DNA of 64,000 bases from JBNPEO01 sp050490315. GTDB taxonomy: Bacteria; Actinomycetota; Actinomycetes; Actinomycetales; Micrococcaceae. The DNA is taken from positions 62,001-126,000 of the forward strand of contig NZ_JBNPEO010000002.1 in NCBI RefSeq assembly GCF_050490315.1, read 5' to 3'. Every line of letters starts with the position of its first letter. Within the stretch, counting starts at the first letter, position 1. The notes under the pieces were generated by a model. The model saw only the letters and a list, made by a program, of their open reading frames with translations, searched no databases and had not been told where the DNA came from. The translations under genes were made by a program, and so were the position numbers. Below, in pieces: positions 8,465 through 16,665 of the stretch.

Positions 8465-9979
8465 TTACCGAACGTCGTCGTCGACCCAGTCCATGGACTT
8501 GGTGACTGCCTTCTTCCACAAACGCATCTGGCGCTCACGCTCGTCGTCTTCCATGGAAGGCTCCCAGCGCTTGTCTTCGTTCCAGTTTGTGGAGAGTTCG
8601 CCGAGGTCCTTCCAGAAACCAACAGCAAGACCTGCAGCGTAGGCTGCACCAAGCGCGGTGGTTTCGGTAACCTTTGGACGGACCACTGGAACACCCAAGA
8701 TGTCTGCCTGGAACTGCATCAGTGCCTCGTTGGCGACCATTCCGCCGTCGACCTTCAACTCGGTGAGCGGAACACCCGAGTCAGCGTTGACAGCGTCAAG
8801 GACCTCGCGGGTCTGGAAAGCTGTTGCTTCCAAAGCAGCGCGGGAAATGTGACCCTTGTTGGCGAAGCGCGTGAGGCCAACAATGGCGCCACGGGCATCC
8901 GAACGCCAGTACGGTGCGTACAGACCGGAGAACGCCGGAACAATGTAAACGCCACCATTGTCCTTCACCGAGGCCGCCAAGGTTTCAACCTCAGGGGCCG
9001 AGGAAATCATGCCCAAGTTGTCACGCAACCACTGGATCAAAGACCCGGCAACAGCGATGGAACCTTCAAGAGCGTAGTGAGCTGGCTGGTCACCAAGCTT
9101 GTAGCCCACAGTGGTCAGCAGACCGTTCTTGGAGTGAACAATGTTTGTGTCAGTGTTGAAGATCAAGAAGCAACCCGTACCGTAGGTGTTCTTAGCTTCA
9201 CCAGCTTCGAATGCCGCCTGACCAAAGGTTGCCGCCTGCTGGTCACCGAGGATGCCTGATACGGGAACTTCGCGCAACAGCTGAGAAGTGTGAACCGTAC
9301 CGTAGACCTCAGAAGAGGAGCGGATTTCCGGAAGCATAGAAGCCGGAACACCAAAGGCGTCCAAAATTTCCTGATCCCAGCTCAAGGTCTCAAGATCCAT
9401 AAACATGGTGCGCGAGGCGTTGGTGACGTCAGTAGCGTGAACGCCACCGTCTACACCGCCGGTCAGGTTCCACAGAACCCAAGCGTCGGTGTTACCGAAG
9501 ATCAAATCGCCAGCTTCTGCCTTTTCACGAGCACCTTCAACATTGTCCAAAATCCACTTGATCTTGGTGCCTGAGAAGTAGGTTGCCAGGGGCAAGCCGA
9601 CTTTTTGCTTAAAACGGTCCAGGCCGCCGTCCTTGGCAAGTTCTTCAACGATGGACTGTGTGCGGGTGTCTTGCCAAACGATGGCGTTGTAAACAGCTTC
9701 ACCGGTGTTCTTATCCCAAACAACAGCGGTTTCGCGCTGGTTGGTAATACCTACGGCGGCAATATCATGCCGTGTGAGGTTTGCCTTGGACAACGCAGAA
9801 CCGATGACTTCGCGGGTGTTGTTCCAAATCTCTGCCGGGTTGTGCTCAACCCATCCGGCCTGCGGGAAAATCTGCTCGTGTTCCATTTGACCGGTGGAAA
9901 CAATGTTTCCCGAGTGGTCAAAAACGATTGCTCGGCTGCTCGTGGTGCCTTGGTCGATGGCGATGACATATTGCGACAT
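8465..9979 (-). CDS. glpK: Glycerol kinase
   Basis: Phosphorylates glycerol with ATP to sn-glycerol-3-phosphate, trapping it in the cell. The 504-residue FGGY kinase has the N-terminal phosphate loop DQGTTSSRAIVFD at about 9-21 and the ATPase-core segment GDQQAATFGQ near 246. Full family length. The ATG at 9979 follows AAGGACG. It is the last gene of glpD-glpF-glpK, so uptake, phosphorylation and oxidation are encoded together. A strong hairpin sits between it and glpF and may alter its relative expression. Confidence 0.97.
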   Translation of the reverse strand: MSQYVIAIDQGTTSSRAIVFDHSGNIVSTGQMEHEQIFPQAGWVEHNPAEIWNNTREVIGSALSKANLTRHDIAAVGITNQRETAVVWDKNTGEAVYNAIVWQDTRTQSIVEELAKDGGLDRFKQKVGLPLATYFSGTKIKWILDNVEGAREKAEAGDLIFGNTDAWVLWNLTGGVDGGVHATDVTNASRTMFMDLETLSWDQEILDAFGVPASMLPEIRSSSEVYGTVHTSQLLREVPVSGILGDQQAATFGQAAFEAGEAKNTYGTGCFLIFNTDTNIVHSKNGLLTTVGYKLGDQPAHYALEGSIAVAGSLIQWLRDNLGMISSAPEVETLAASVKDNGGVYIVPAFSGLYAPYWRSDARGAIVGLTRFANKGHISRAALEATAFQTREVLDAVNADSGVPLTELKVDGGMVANEALMQFQADILGVPVVRPKVTETTALGAAYAAGLAVGFWKDLGELSTNWNEDKRWEPSMEDDERERQMRLWKKAVTKSMDWVDDDVR

Positions 9980-10010
9980 GGTGACGTCCTTGTCAGTTGC
10001 TTGGATTTTT

Positions 10011-10038
10011 GGGTGCGGCGCCTATCAGCGCCGCACCC
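10011..10038. repeat. GC-rich hairpin between glpF and glpK
   Basis: A perfect 11 bp inverted repeat (GGGTGCGGCGC / GCGCCGCACCC) with a 6-base loop lies in the 99 bp gap. In the direction of transcription it is followed by AAAAATCC rather than a T run, so it is a poor intrinsic terminator. An RNA-processing or stability element is more likely (inference). Confidence 0.7.
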
Positions 10039-10078
10039 CTTTCAACGTTCTAGATGTAACTGATGCGATGCAGCGTGA

Positions 10079-10828
10079 CTAGGCAGCTGCGGTAAAGATG
10101 ATCGGCAATACACGGCCGAGCAGACCAGCGATCACACCACCCACGAGTGGGCCAACTACTGGGATCCAGGCGTAGCTCCAGTCGCTGGAACCCTTGCCCT
10201 TGATCGGTAGAAGTGCGTGAGCAATACGCGGGCCAAGGTCACGTGCCGGGTTGATGGCGTAGCCGGTGGGTCCACCAAGGGATACACCGATACCAACAAC
10301 CAATAGAGCTACCGCCAGTGGGCCCAAGCCCGAGGGGGTGCCGCCGAAGGCCAAGATCACAAATACCAATACGAAGGTACCGATGACCTCAGTAATAACG
10401 TTCCAGGTGTTGTTACGGATCGCAGGACCAGTGGAGAAAACACCGAGCTTGTTAGCCGCCTCAGGCTCAGCGTCGAAGTGCTGCTTGTAGGCCAACCAGC
10501 AGAACACTGCGCCGAGGAATGCGCCGAGAAGTTCGGCGCCCAAGTAAGTGACGGTGGATCCAAAGGAGATCGGGACGCCGGCGGCGTATTCTGCTTTGCC
10601 AGCAGTCAGCAACCCGATGGTCACAGCAGGGTTCAAGTGAGCACCTGACTTCGCAGCAACATACACACCTGCGAACACGGCAATACCCCAGCCCCATGTC
10701 ACCATCAAGAAACCGGCGTTATTGCCTTTGGTTCCTTTAAGCGCCACGTTAGCTACAACGCCACAACCAAGCAGCGTGAGCATACCTGTACCGAACACCT
10801 CGGACAGGAAAACAATTCCAAGAGACAT
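10079..10828 (-). CDS. glpF: Glycerol uptake facilitator (aquaglyceroporin)
   Basis: MIP-family channel for passive glycerol entry. Both pore NPA motifs are present: SGAHLNPAVT at about 61-70 and YAINPARDLGPR near 193-195. The Asp after the second NPA (NPARD) is the residue that typically marks glycerol-conducting members rather than water-specific aquaporins. 249 residues with about six membrane segments. The ATG start follows GAGGAG at good spacing. Middle gene of the glp operon, 75 bp after glpD. Confidence 0.95.
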   Translation of the reverse strand: MSLGIVFLSEVFGTGMLTLLGCGVVANVALKGTKGNNAGFLMVTWGWGIAVFAGVYVAAKSGAHLNPAVTIGLLTAGKAEYAAGVPISFGSTVTYLGAELLGAFLGAVFCWLAYKQHFDAEPEAANKLGVFSTGPAIRNNTWNVITEVIGTFVLVFVILAFGGTPSGLGPLAVALLVVGIGVSLGGPTGYAINPARDLGPRIAHALLPIKGKGSSDWSYAWIPVVGPLVGGVIAGLLGRVLPIIFTAAA

Positions 10829-10903
10829 CTTTGACTCCTCTATTTTCTGTTGTCAGTTCTTCGTGATGGAAAGAACCGTATTCAATCCCTCGTCCGGAAA
10901 GAC

Positions 10904-12649
10904 TTAGGACACCAAACTGTCTACCTGAACCCCATGGCGGCGGTCCAGAATTTCAACAGCGTTCTGGATTTCCTTAGCTACTTGAACCTTGTCCCAATTC
11001 AATGTTTCTGACAAGACCTCTGCTACTTCGAGCAGCATCTCACCAGTAACTAATCCCCTAAACGCCAGGGAGGTGCGGCGAATCAAGACGTCAATCAAGT
11101 GACCAATTTGTTCGTTCTGGGCAATGAACTCTAGTTCACGAGTGCTCAACTCGTGGGTTGACTGCAACGGCGCGTTGTTACCGGCAGCCATAAATTCAAG
11201 AACCTCGTCAGCACGGGCACCGTAACGAGTCAAAAGGACCTCGAGGCGGGCAGCATCCAGGCCCGGCGCAATCCGCTTTTTGATCCATTCCTGCTCGGCT
11301 TCAGCGCTTCGCGGATAGTTAGCACCGCCACCGATAGCCAACTCGGCAGTTGACTGACGTCGCTGTACACCAATGATGTCCATGACTTCGTTGGACAGGT
11401 GCTCGGAGAGGGCACGGAAAGTGGTCCATTTGCCACCAACCAGCGAGAGCACCGGGGTGCCACCCAAAGAACCGCGCTCAATGCGGTAATCGCGGGAGAC
11501 AAAGCCCGGCTGGGTCTCATCGTGGCGCGGTAGCGGCCGAACACCGGAGAAGGTGTATACGATCTGTTCGCGTCCCACAGCAATATCCGGGAAAACGTGA
11601 GAAATCAGATCGAAGAAGTAGTCGATCTCTTCTTCCGTGCAGACTGCGTCCTCGCTCATGTCCGCGTCGATGTCCGTAGTTCCTACCAAAACCCGGTCAC
11701 CCATGGGGTAGATGAGCACAATACGACCATCGGTGTGTTCAAAGAAGATTTCTCGACCAGCACAGGCGGCGAGGAGCTCGGGGTGATCCAGAACAATGTG
11801 CGAACCCTTGGTACCACCCATAAATGCAGTGGCAGTGCCAAAGGTGGCGTTGGTCTGGTCTACCCACGCGCCGGTGGTGTTCACAATGAGGTCGGCGGTG
11901 AAATCAAATTCTTCTCCGCTCAATTCGTCCCGCAACCGTACAGTGCCGTTAGCCTCGCCTGCCGCCCCGGTGCCCACCATAGACAGGTAGTTGGAAGCGC
12001 GGGCTTTGTCGCCGCCGGCCTTCTCGCCGTCCTGGAGGACGTCAAGGGTCAAACGCTCCGGGTTGTGAACAGAAGCATCGAAGTATGTAGCAGCGTACTT
12101 AATGCCGGAGTTCAAGCGTGGCAATTCCTTGAGTGCTTTCTCGCGGCCAGCGAACTGGTGCCGCGGCACAGTTCCACCGTCACGGGAGAAGGAATCGTAG
12201 AGGCTCAAACCTAGCTTGATCAGGAATGCGCCACGTTCTTGCGGCTTACCTTGCTTGTGGGTGAGGAAACGCAACGGTGCGTTCAGAACGCCAGAAAAAG
12301 TGCTGAAAATTGGGATGGTGGTTTGCAGCGGCTTCACGTAGTGAGGTGCAATCTTCATCAAGCGGTTGCGTTCAACTACGGATTCACGAACCAGACGGAA
12401 CTCACCGTTTTCGAGGTAACGGATGCCACCGTGGATCATGTGTGAGGAAGCCCCACTGGCGCCTTGGCAGTAGTCGCCTCGCTCCACAAGGACTACGTCT
12501 ACACCCTGCAGGGCCAGATCACGGAACGTTCCGACGCCGTTGATACCTCCGCCAACAATCAGGACCTTAGCGGCCGGTCGGCGTCGAATCGACTCGACAC
12601 TGTTGCGCACCTTTACTTGCGCATCGGCCTGCTGGGCATTCCTAGCCAC
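10904..12649 (-). CDS. glpD: Aerobic glycerol-3-phosphate dehydrogenase (FAD-dependent)
   Basis: Oxidises glycerol-3-phosphate to dihydroxyacetone phosphate and passes electrons to the quinone pool at the membrane. The 581 residues start with a dinucleotide-binding GGGINGVGTFRDLALQG at about 33-49, then the family segment ASSHMIHGGIRYLE. The C-terminal region matches the helical cap of GlpD. The GTG at 12649 follows AAGGGAG. First gene of the glp operon and divergent from a SorC-type regulator 111 bp away; the promoter and an operator candidate lie between them. Confidence 0.96.
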   Translation of the reverse strand: MARNAQQADAQVKVRNSVESIRRRPAAKVLIVGGGINGVGTFRDLALQGVDVVLVERGDYCQGASGASSHMIHGGIRYLENGEFRLVRESVVERNRLMKIAPHYVKPLQTTIPIFSTFSGVLNAPLRFLTHKQGKPQERGAFLIKLGLSLYDSFSRDGGTVPRHQFAGREKALKELPRLNSGIKYAATYFDASVHNPERLTLDVLQDGEKAGGDKARASNYLSMVGTGAAGEANGTVRLRDELSGEEFDFTADLIVNTTGAWVDQTNATFGTATAFMGGTKGSHIVLDHPELLAACAGREIFFEHTDGRIVLIYPMGDRVLVGTTDIDADMSEDAVCTEEEIDYFFDLISHVFPDIAVGREQIVYTFSGVRPLPRHDETQPGFVSRDYRIERGSLGGTPVLSLVGGKWTTFRALSEHLSNEVMDIIGVQRRQSTAELAIGGGANYPRSAEAEQEWIKKRIAPGLDAARLEVLLTRYGARADEVLEFMAAGNNAPLQSTHELSTRELEFIAQNEQIGHLIDVLIRRTSLAFRGLVTGEMLLEVAEVLSETLNWDKVQVAKEIQNAVEILDRRHGVQVDSLVS

Positions 12650-12699
12650 GGTTTCTCCCTTGAATCTTCACAACATGCGTCTAAGCACTTACCTCGACT

Positions 12700-12728
12700 A
12701 TTCTTGAAACTCTGGGAAAAGGCGTCAA
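12700..12728 (-). promoter_or_regulatory. Candidate glpD promoter
   Basis: On the minus strand TTGACG (12723-12728) and AAGAAT (12700-12705) are exactly 17 bp apart, giving a predicted transcript start about 45 bases before the glpD GTG. The -35 box lies two bases from the palindrome at 12731-12748. Confidence 0.6.
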
Positions 12729-12730
12729 GC

Positions 12731-12748
12731 TATGTGCACATATGTGCA
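12731..12748. promoter_or_regulatory. Palindromic operator candidate for the SorC-type regulator
   Basis: Two overlapping perfect palindromes, TATGTGCACATA (12731-12742) and TGCACATATGTGCA (12735-12748), arise from two TATGTGCA copies 10 bp apart, one helical turn. The site abuts the glpD -35 box and ends 12 bp before the regulator start codon, so one protein bound here could control both genes. Assigning it to the adjacent regulator is inference. Confidence 0.6.
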
Positions 12749-12760
12749 GAACGGATCATT

Positions 12761-13735
12761 ATGCGCAAACAGTCTGATGCTTTGCGGGCGGCCCAAATGT
12801 ACTATCTGCAAGATCTGACCATGGATGCGATCGCCCGCGAGTTGCGCACCTCACGCTCTACCGTTTCACGCTTACTCTCGGCAGCAAGAGAGAGCGGCCT
12901 TGTCCAGATTGAAATCCGCAGCACCGTAGAAAGCGCCCCAGAACTTGAACGCGCTATCCGCCGCAGATATGGAGTGATGGCCCATGTGGTGCCTGTTGCT
13001 GACACCCTTGACGAAGGCCAAACCCTAGACCGCGTAGCGCTTCAAGCAGCACGCACTATCTCCTCGTTAGTGGATTCCAATGCCATCGTGGGGGTGGCTT
13101 GGGGATCTACTGTGAGCGCGGTGAGCAGGCACTTGAACCGAAAAATTACGCACGACACCGTTATTGTCCAGCTCAACGGGGCTGGTAATACTCAAACAAC
13201 TGGCATTAGCTACGCGAGTGACATTATGCGCCGCTTCGGTGTGGCATTCGGCGCCAAGGTAGAGCAATTTCCGGTGCCTGCGTTTTTTGATCGGGCGCAG
13301 ACCAAAGAGGCCATGTGGCAAGAACGCAGTATCAAACGGATGCTAGATCTCCAGTCCCGAATGACAGTGGCTGTCTTTGGTGTGGGCTCCATAGAGTCCG
13401 GATACCCAAGCCACGTGTACGCAGGTGGCTACCTTGACGAAGATGATCTTCGCTCCTTGCGGGAAAGTAAGGTCAGCGGCGACGTAGCCACTGTGTTTTT
13501 CCGCGCCGATGGCAGCACCGACGGTATTGATCTCAATGAACGTTCCTCTGGCCCCACGCATGCACTTTTGCGTCAAGTGCGTCGCAGAATCTGTGTAGTG
13601 TCTGGAGCGGCAAAAATCAATGGCCTCCGCGGCGCGCTGGTGGCTGGGCTTGCAACAGACCTGATCGTTGACGAGGCCACGGCACGCCGCTTGGTGGATA
13701 GCGATCTTGCCGCTGGGGCGCAGCCCCAAATGTAG
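12761..13735 (+). CDS. SorC-family sugar-binding transcriptional regulator, candidate regulator of glpDFK
   Basis: The N-terminal helix-turn-helix (about residues 18-40: MDAIARELRTSRSTVSRLL) is followed by a SorC effector-binding domain with GVAWGSTVSAV near 111. Such regulators usually respond to phosphorylated sugars or polyols; glycerol-3-phosphate or a related compound fits the context but is not shown. The frame is open far upstream, but only the ATG at 12761 gives a family-like N-terminus of 324 residues in all. No clear ribosome site precedes it, so a short or leaderless mRNA is possible. It is followed 10 bp later by the aldo/keto reductase. Confidence 0.88.
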   Translation: MRKQSDALRAAQMYYLQDLTMDAIARELRTSRSTVSRLLSAARESGLVQIEIRSTVESAPELERAIRRRYGVMAHVVPVADTLDEGQTLDRVALQAARTISSLVDSNAIVGVAWGSTVSAVSRHLNRKITHDTVIVQLNGAGNTQTTGISYASDIMRRFGVAFGAKVEQFPVPAFFDRAQTKEAMWQERSIKRMLDLQSRMTVAVFGVGSIESGYPSHVYAGGYLDEDDLRSLRESKVSGDVATVFFRADGSTDGIDLNERSSGPTHALLRQVRRRICVVSGAAKINGLRGALVAGLATDLIVDEATARRLVDSDLAAGAQPQM

Positions 13736-13745
13736 ACTCGAGGTC

Positions 13746-14594
13746 ATGAGACTTTCGCCCAAAGTAGCGCTGAACAACGGCGTCTTAATTGACCAGTTGG
13801 GCTTTGGCTTGTACAAAGTCCCTTCCGCGGACGCCCGTTCGCTGGTGTTCACGGCGCTGCAAACCGGCTATCGCCATGTGGACACGGCAACTCTCTACGG
13901 CAACGAGATAGGGACCGGTCAGGGTGTTGGGATGGCCGGCGATGTTACCCACGACGGCGGGCAATTGGGCCGAGAAGATATTTTTGTCACCAGCAAGTTG
14001 TGGAATGACGATCAAGGCTACGACTCGACCTTGCGTGCCTTCGACGAATCAATGTCACGGCTGGGGCTCGAGTACCTGGACATGTACTTGATTCACTGGC
14101 CGGTGCCTGGCCGCGGGCTTTTTGTGGAGAGCTACCGGGCCATGGAAACCCTGTACAACGAGGGCAGAGTCCGGGCCATTGGTGTCTCCAACTTTCAGCC
14201 AGAACACCTAGAACGGCTCCTAGAGGCAAGCAACGTAGTTCCGGCAGTGAATCAAGTAGAGCTGCATCCTTGGCTCCAGCAAAACGAGCTCCGCGAACTC
14301 CATGATTCCTTGGGCATCAAAACAGAGGCTTGGAGCCCACTGGGCCGCGGCAAGGTTCTCGAGGATCCAAAGATTGCTGAAATCGCTGCGCAACACCATC
14401 GAACTCCAGCCCAGATTATTCTCCGCTGGCACATGCACCAAGGGAACATCGCGATTCCTAAGGCGAGCAGCGCTGCACGAATTCGCGAAAACCTGAACGT
14501 CTTTGACTTTGAGTTGGGTGCCCCCGACTTGGCCGCCATTGCTGCTTTAGACCGCGGGTTCCGCAGTGGTTCTGACCCCAACAAGGTTGTCTAG
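13746..14594 (+). CDS. Aldo/keto reductase
   Basis: NADPH-dependent oxidoreductase of the AKR superfamily, usually reducing small aldehydes or diketo sugar acids. The catalytic tetrad is complete: Asp46 and Tyr51 (HVDTATLY), Lys84 (VTSKLW) and His117 (YLIHWP). The C-terminal cofactor segment IPKASSAARIREN is present. 282 residues, near family length; the ATG at 13746 has GAGG upstream. It sits between the SorC regulator and the hydrolase with gaps of 10 and 2 bp, so co-transcription is likely. The substrate is not recognisable. Confidence 0.92.
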   Translation: MRLSPKVALNNGVLIDQLGFGLYKVPSADARSLVFTALQTGYRHVDTATLYGNEIGTGQGVGMAGDVTHDGGQLGREDIFVTSKLWNDDQGYDSTLRAFDESMSRLGLEYLDMYLIHWPVPGRGLFVESYRAMETLYNEGRVRAIGVSNFQPEHLERLLEASNVVPAVNQVELHPWLQQNELRELHDSLGIKTEAWSPLGRGKVLEDPKIAEIAAQHHRTPAQIILRWHMHQGNIAIPKASSAARIRENLNVFDFELGAPDLAAIAALDRGFRSGSDPNKVV

Positions 14595-14596
14595 AA

Positions 14597-15568
14597 ATGA
14601 CTCAACAAGTGAATGAAATCCCCACGCGAGGCTTCCTCAGCCCGCAATTGGCTCAACGTACGCAGCGCCACAGCTTGACCCTAAAATCCAGTACAGCTGC
14701 GTCCGGTACAGAAGAATCCGGTACTGAGGTGGCCTATTGGGAATACTCCCCCGTGCTCACGGAGCCCACCTCGGACGGTTCGGCCCCGAAGACCATTTTG
14801 GTGATCCATGGCTTCCGCGGAGACCACCACGGTCTTGAGCGGGTGGTTGATGCTTTGCCTGAGTACCGATTCCTGATGCCTGATCTTCCCGGTTTTGGCG
14901 AGTCAGCGGCTTTCACTGACCGAACGCACAACATTGCGGGCTACGTGAGCTTTGTTGAGGAGTTTGTTTCAGCCCTAGATCTTGGCCCTGACACGGCACT
15001 AGTGGGTCACTCGTTTGGGTCAATTGTGGCGAGCCACTTCACGGCAAAAAACCCGCAGGCGCTACGCCCACTCATCCTCATCAACCCCATTGCTGCCCCC
15101 GCCCTCGAGGGCCCCAAGGGGATTATGACAAGGCTGGCAGTGGGCTATTACCAGGCTGCAACCCGGTTACCGGAAGCTGCTGGTCAGGCAATTTTACGCA
15201 ATAAGGCCATTGTCCGGGTGATGAGTGTAGCCATGGCAAAAACACACGACTCGGGCCTACGCAGATTCATCCATGGCCAGCACGATGCGTACTTCAGTGC
15301 CTTCGCCAACCGGACCTCCCTCCTTGAATCGTTCAAGGCATCAGTGAGCACTACGGTCCGCCAAGTAGCTCCGCAACTCAAACTGCCGGTACTACTGATT
15401 GCCGGCGAAAAGGACGAGATCGCCACACTGGACTCCCAAAAAGTCCTTCTCGCAGATCTGCCGAACGCTGAACTTCAGGTGATTCCCGGCGTCGGACATT
15501 TGATTCACTACGAAACGCCGGAAGCTGCAGCGACTTTTATCCGCGATTTCCTCGAGGAGACTAAATGA
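14597..15568 (+). CDS. Alpha/beta hydrolase
   Basis: Alpha/beta-fold hydrolase of 323 residues. The oxyanion region HGFRGDHHG is near 71-79, the nucleophile elbow GHSFGS puts Ser at 139, and the acid and base are likely Asp273 (GEKDEI) and His301 (GVGHLIHY). No signal peptide, so it is cytoplasmic. The start lies 2 bp after the aldo/keto reductase and the stop overlaps the glycosyltransferase start by 4 bp, which argues for a translationally coupled unit. Ester, lactone or amide substrates are all possible. Confidence 0.88.
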   Translation: MTQQVNEIPTRGFLSPQLAQRTQRHSLTLKSSTAASGTEESGTEVAYWEYSPVLTEPTSDGSAPKTILVIHGFRGDHHGLERVVDALPEYRFLMPDLPGFGESAAFTDRTHNIAGYVSFVEEFVSALDLGPDTALVGHSFGSIVASHFTAKNPQALRPLILINPIAAPALEGPKGIMTRLAVGYYQAATRLPEAAGQAILRNKAIVRVMSVAMAKTHDSGLRRFIHGQHDAYFSAFANRTSLLESFKASVSTTVRQVAPQLKLPVLLIAGEKDEIATLDSQKVLLADLPNAELQVIPGVGHLIHYETPEAAATFIRDFLEETK

Positions 15569-16665
15569 AGATCGTGATCGATGCCCGCTTTACTCGCACC
15601 GAACAGCACGATGGTATTAGTCGCTACGGGGCCAGCCTGATTGCCGCCACAGCTAAGATCGCTGACGTAACCATGCTTATCAACGACGACCGGCAGCTCA
15701 AGCTCCTCCCAGATGTTCCACACGTAAAAATTAGTAGCCCGCTGTCCCCGCGCGAACTTTTTGTGGCACGTGAAATCAACAAGTTGAACGCCGACGTAGT
15801 GGTGTGCCCCATGCAAACTATGGGCAGTTGGGGCCGCAAATACGGTTTGGTCCTGACTTTGCATGACCTCATTTACTATGAACACCCTGCCCCTCCAGGC
15901 TTTTTGCCAGCACCAGTCCGCGTGTTGTGGCGTTTGTATCACAAGGCATTTTGGCCACAGAGATTGCTCCTGAACAGGGCTGACGTGGTGGCCACCATCA
16001 GCAAAACAACCGAAGCGCTAATCAAAAAGCACAAACTGACCCGCCGCCCGGTAAAGATCATTAGTAACGCACCCCAACCCGGTGCAACTGCGCGCAACCC
16101 TGACGAGTCCCCTGAAAAAACGTTGCTCTACATGGGCTCCTTTATGGAGTACAAAAACGTAGAAACACTGATCAAAGGAATGGCTAGTCTCGATGAGTAT
16201 TCTCTCCACCTCCTGAGCCGAATTACCCCGGAGCGCCGAGCACAGCTAGAAGCCTTGGTGCCCGCTGGTGCCAAGGTTATATTCCACAACGGTGTGAGCG
16301 AAGAAGAATACAACTCGTTATTACGCACATGCACTGCCCTCGTCACTCTCTCCCACGCGGAAGGTTACGGCCTACCCTTGGTTGAAGCCATGGCTTTGGG
16401 CACGCCGGTGGTGGTGAGTGACACCGACATTTTCCGTGAAGTGGGTGGCGAAGCTGCAGCTTATGTTCCAGCCGACTCGCCACAAGACTTTGCAGCGGCC
16501 GTCCACGAGCTTGAAGCGCCTGGAGTTTGGAGCGAACGTTCACGAGCCGGTGTGGAACGCGCCGCAGCTTTCTCCTGGTCGGAATCTGCACGCCAGCTGC
16601 TTGAGGTCGCTGAAGGCATCGTTCAGGACCGCGCGCTCGATGCAGCGAGCAAAACGAAGCGTTAG
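15565..16665 (+). CDS. GT4-type glycosyltransferase (glycosyltransferase family 1 fold)
   Basis: GT-B retaining glycosyltransferase of 366 residues. The C-terminal nucleotide-sugar site has the E(x7)E signature in HAEGYGLPLVEAMALG near 262-277. The N-terminal domain begins KIVIDARFTR, then a Gly-rich GISRYG loop typical of GT4 enzymes acting on polysaccharide or glycolipid acceptors. It is coupled to the hydrolase by an ATGA overlap and its stop codon overlaps the priA stop from the other strand. Donor and acceptor are unknown. Confidence 0.9.
   Translation: MKIVIDARFTRTEQHDGISRYGASLIAATAKIADVTMLINDDRQLKLLPDVPHVKISSPLSPRELFVAREINKLNADVVVCPMQTMGSWGRKYGLVLTLHDLIYYEHPAPPGFLPAPVRVLWRLYHKAFWPQRLLLNRADVVATISKTTEALIKKHKLTRRPVKIISNAPQPGATARNPDESPEKTLLYMGSFMEYKNVETLIKGMASLDEYSLHLLSRITPERRAQLEALVPAGAKVIFHNGVSEEEYNSLLRTCTALVTLSHAEGYGLPLVEAMALGTPVVVSDTDIFREVGGEAAAYVPADSPQDFAAAVHELEAPGVWSERSRAGVERAAAFSWSESARQLLEVAEGIVQDRALDAASKTKR

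Noticed and set aside
9605..10063. Plus-strand frame opposite the glpK start and glpF-glpK gap
   Set aside because: Antisense to a clear gene and without motif or ribosome site; the gap itself is explained by a hairpin.
13454..13576. Upstream extension of the GntR regulator frame
   Set aside because: Numbers refer to a minus-strand frame continuing at 53454-53576 in the window; its residues show no family likeness and the region holds a strong promoter.
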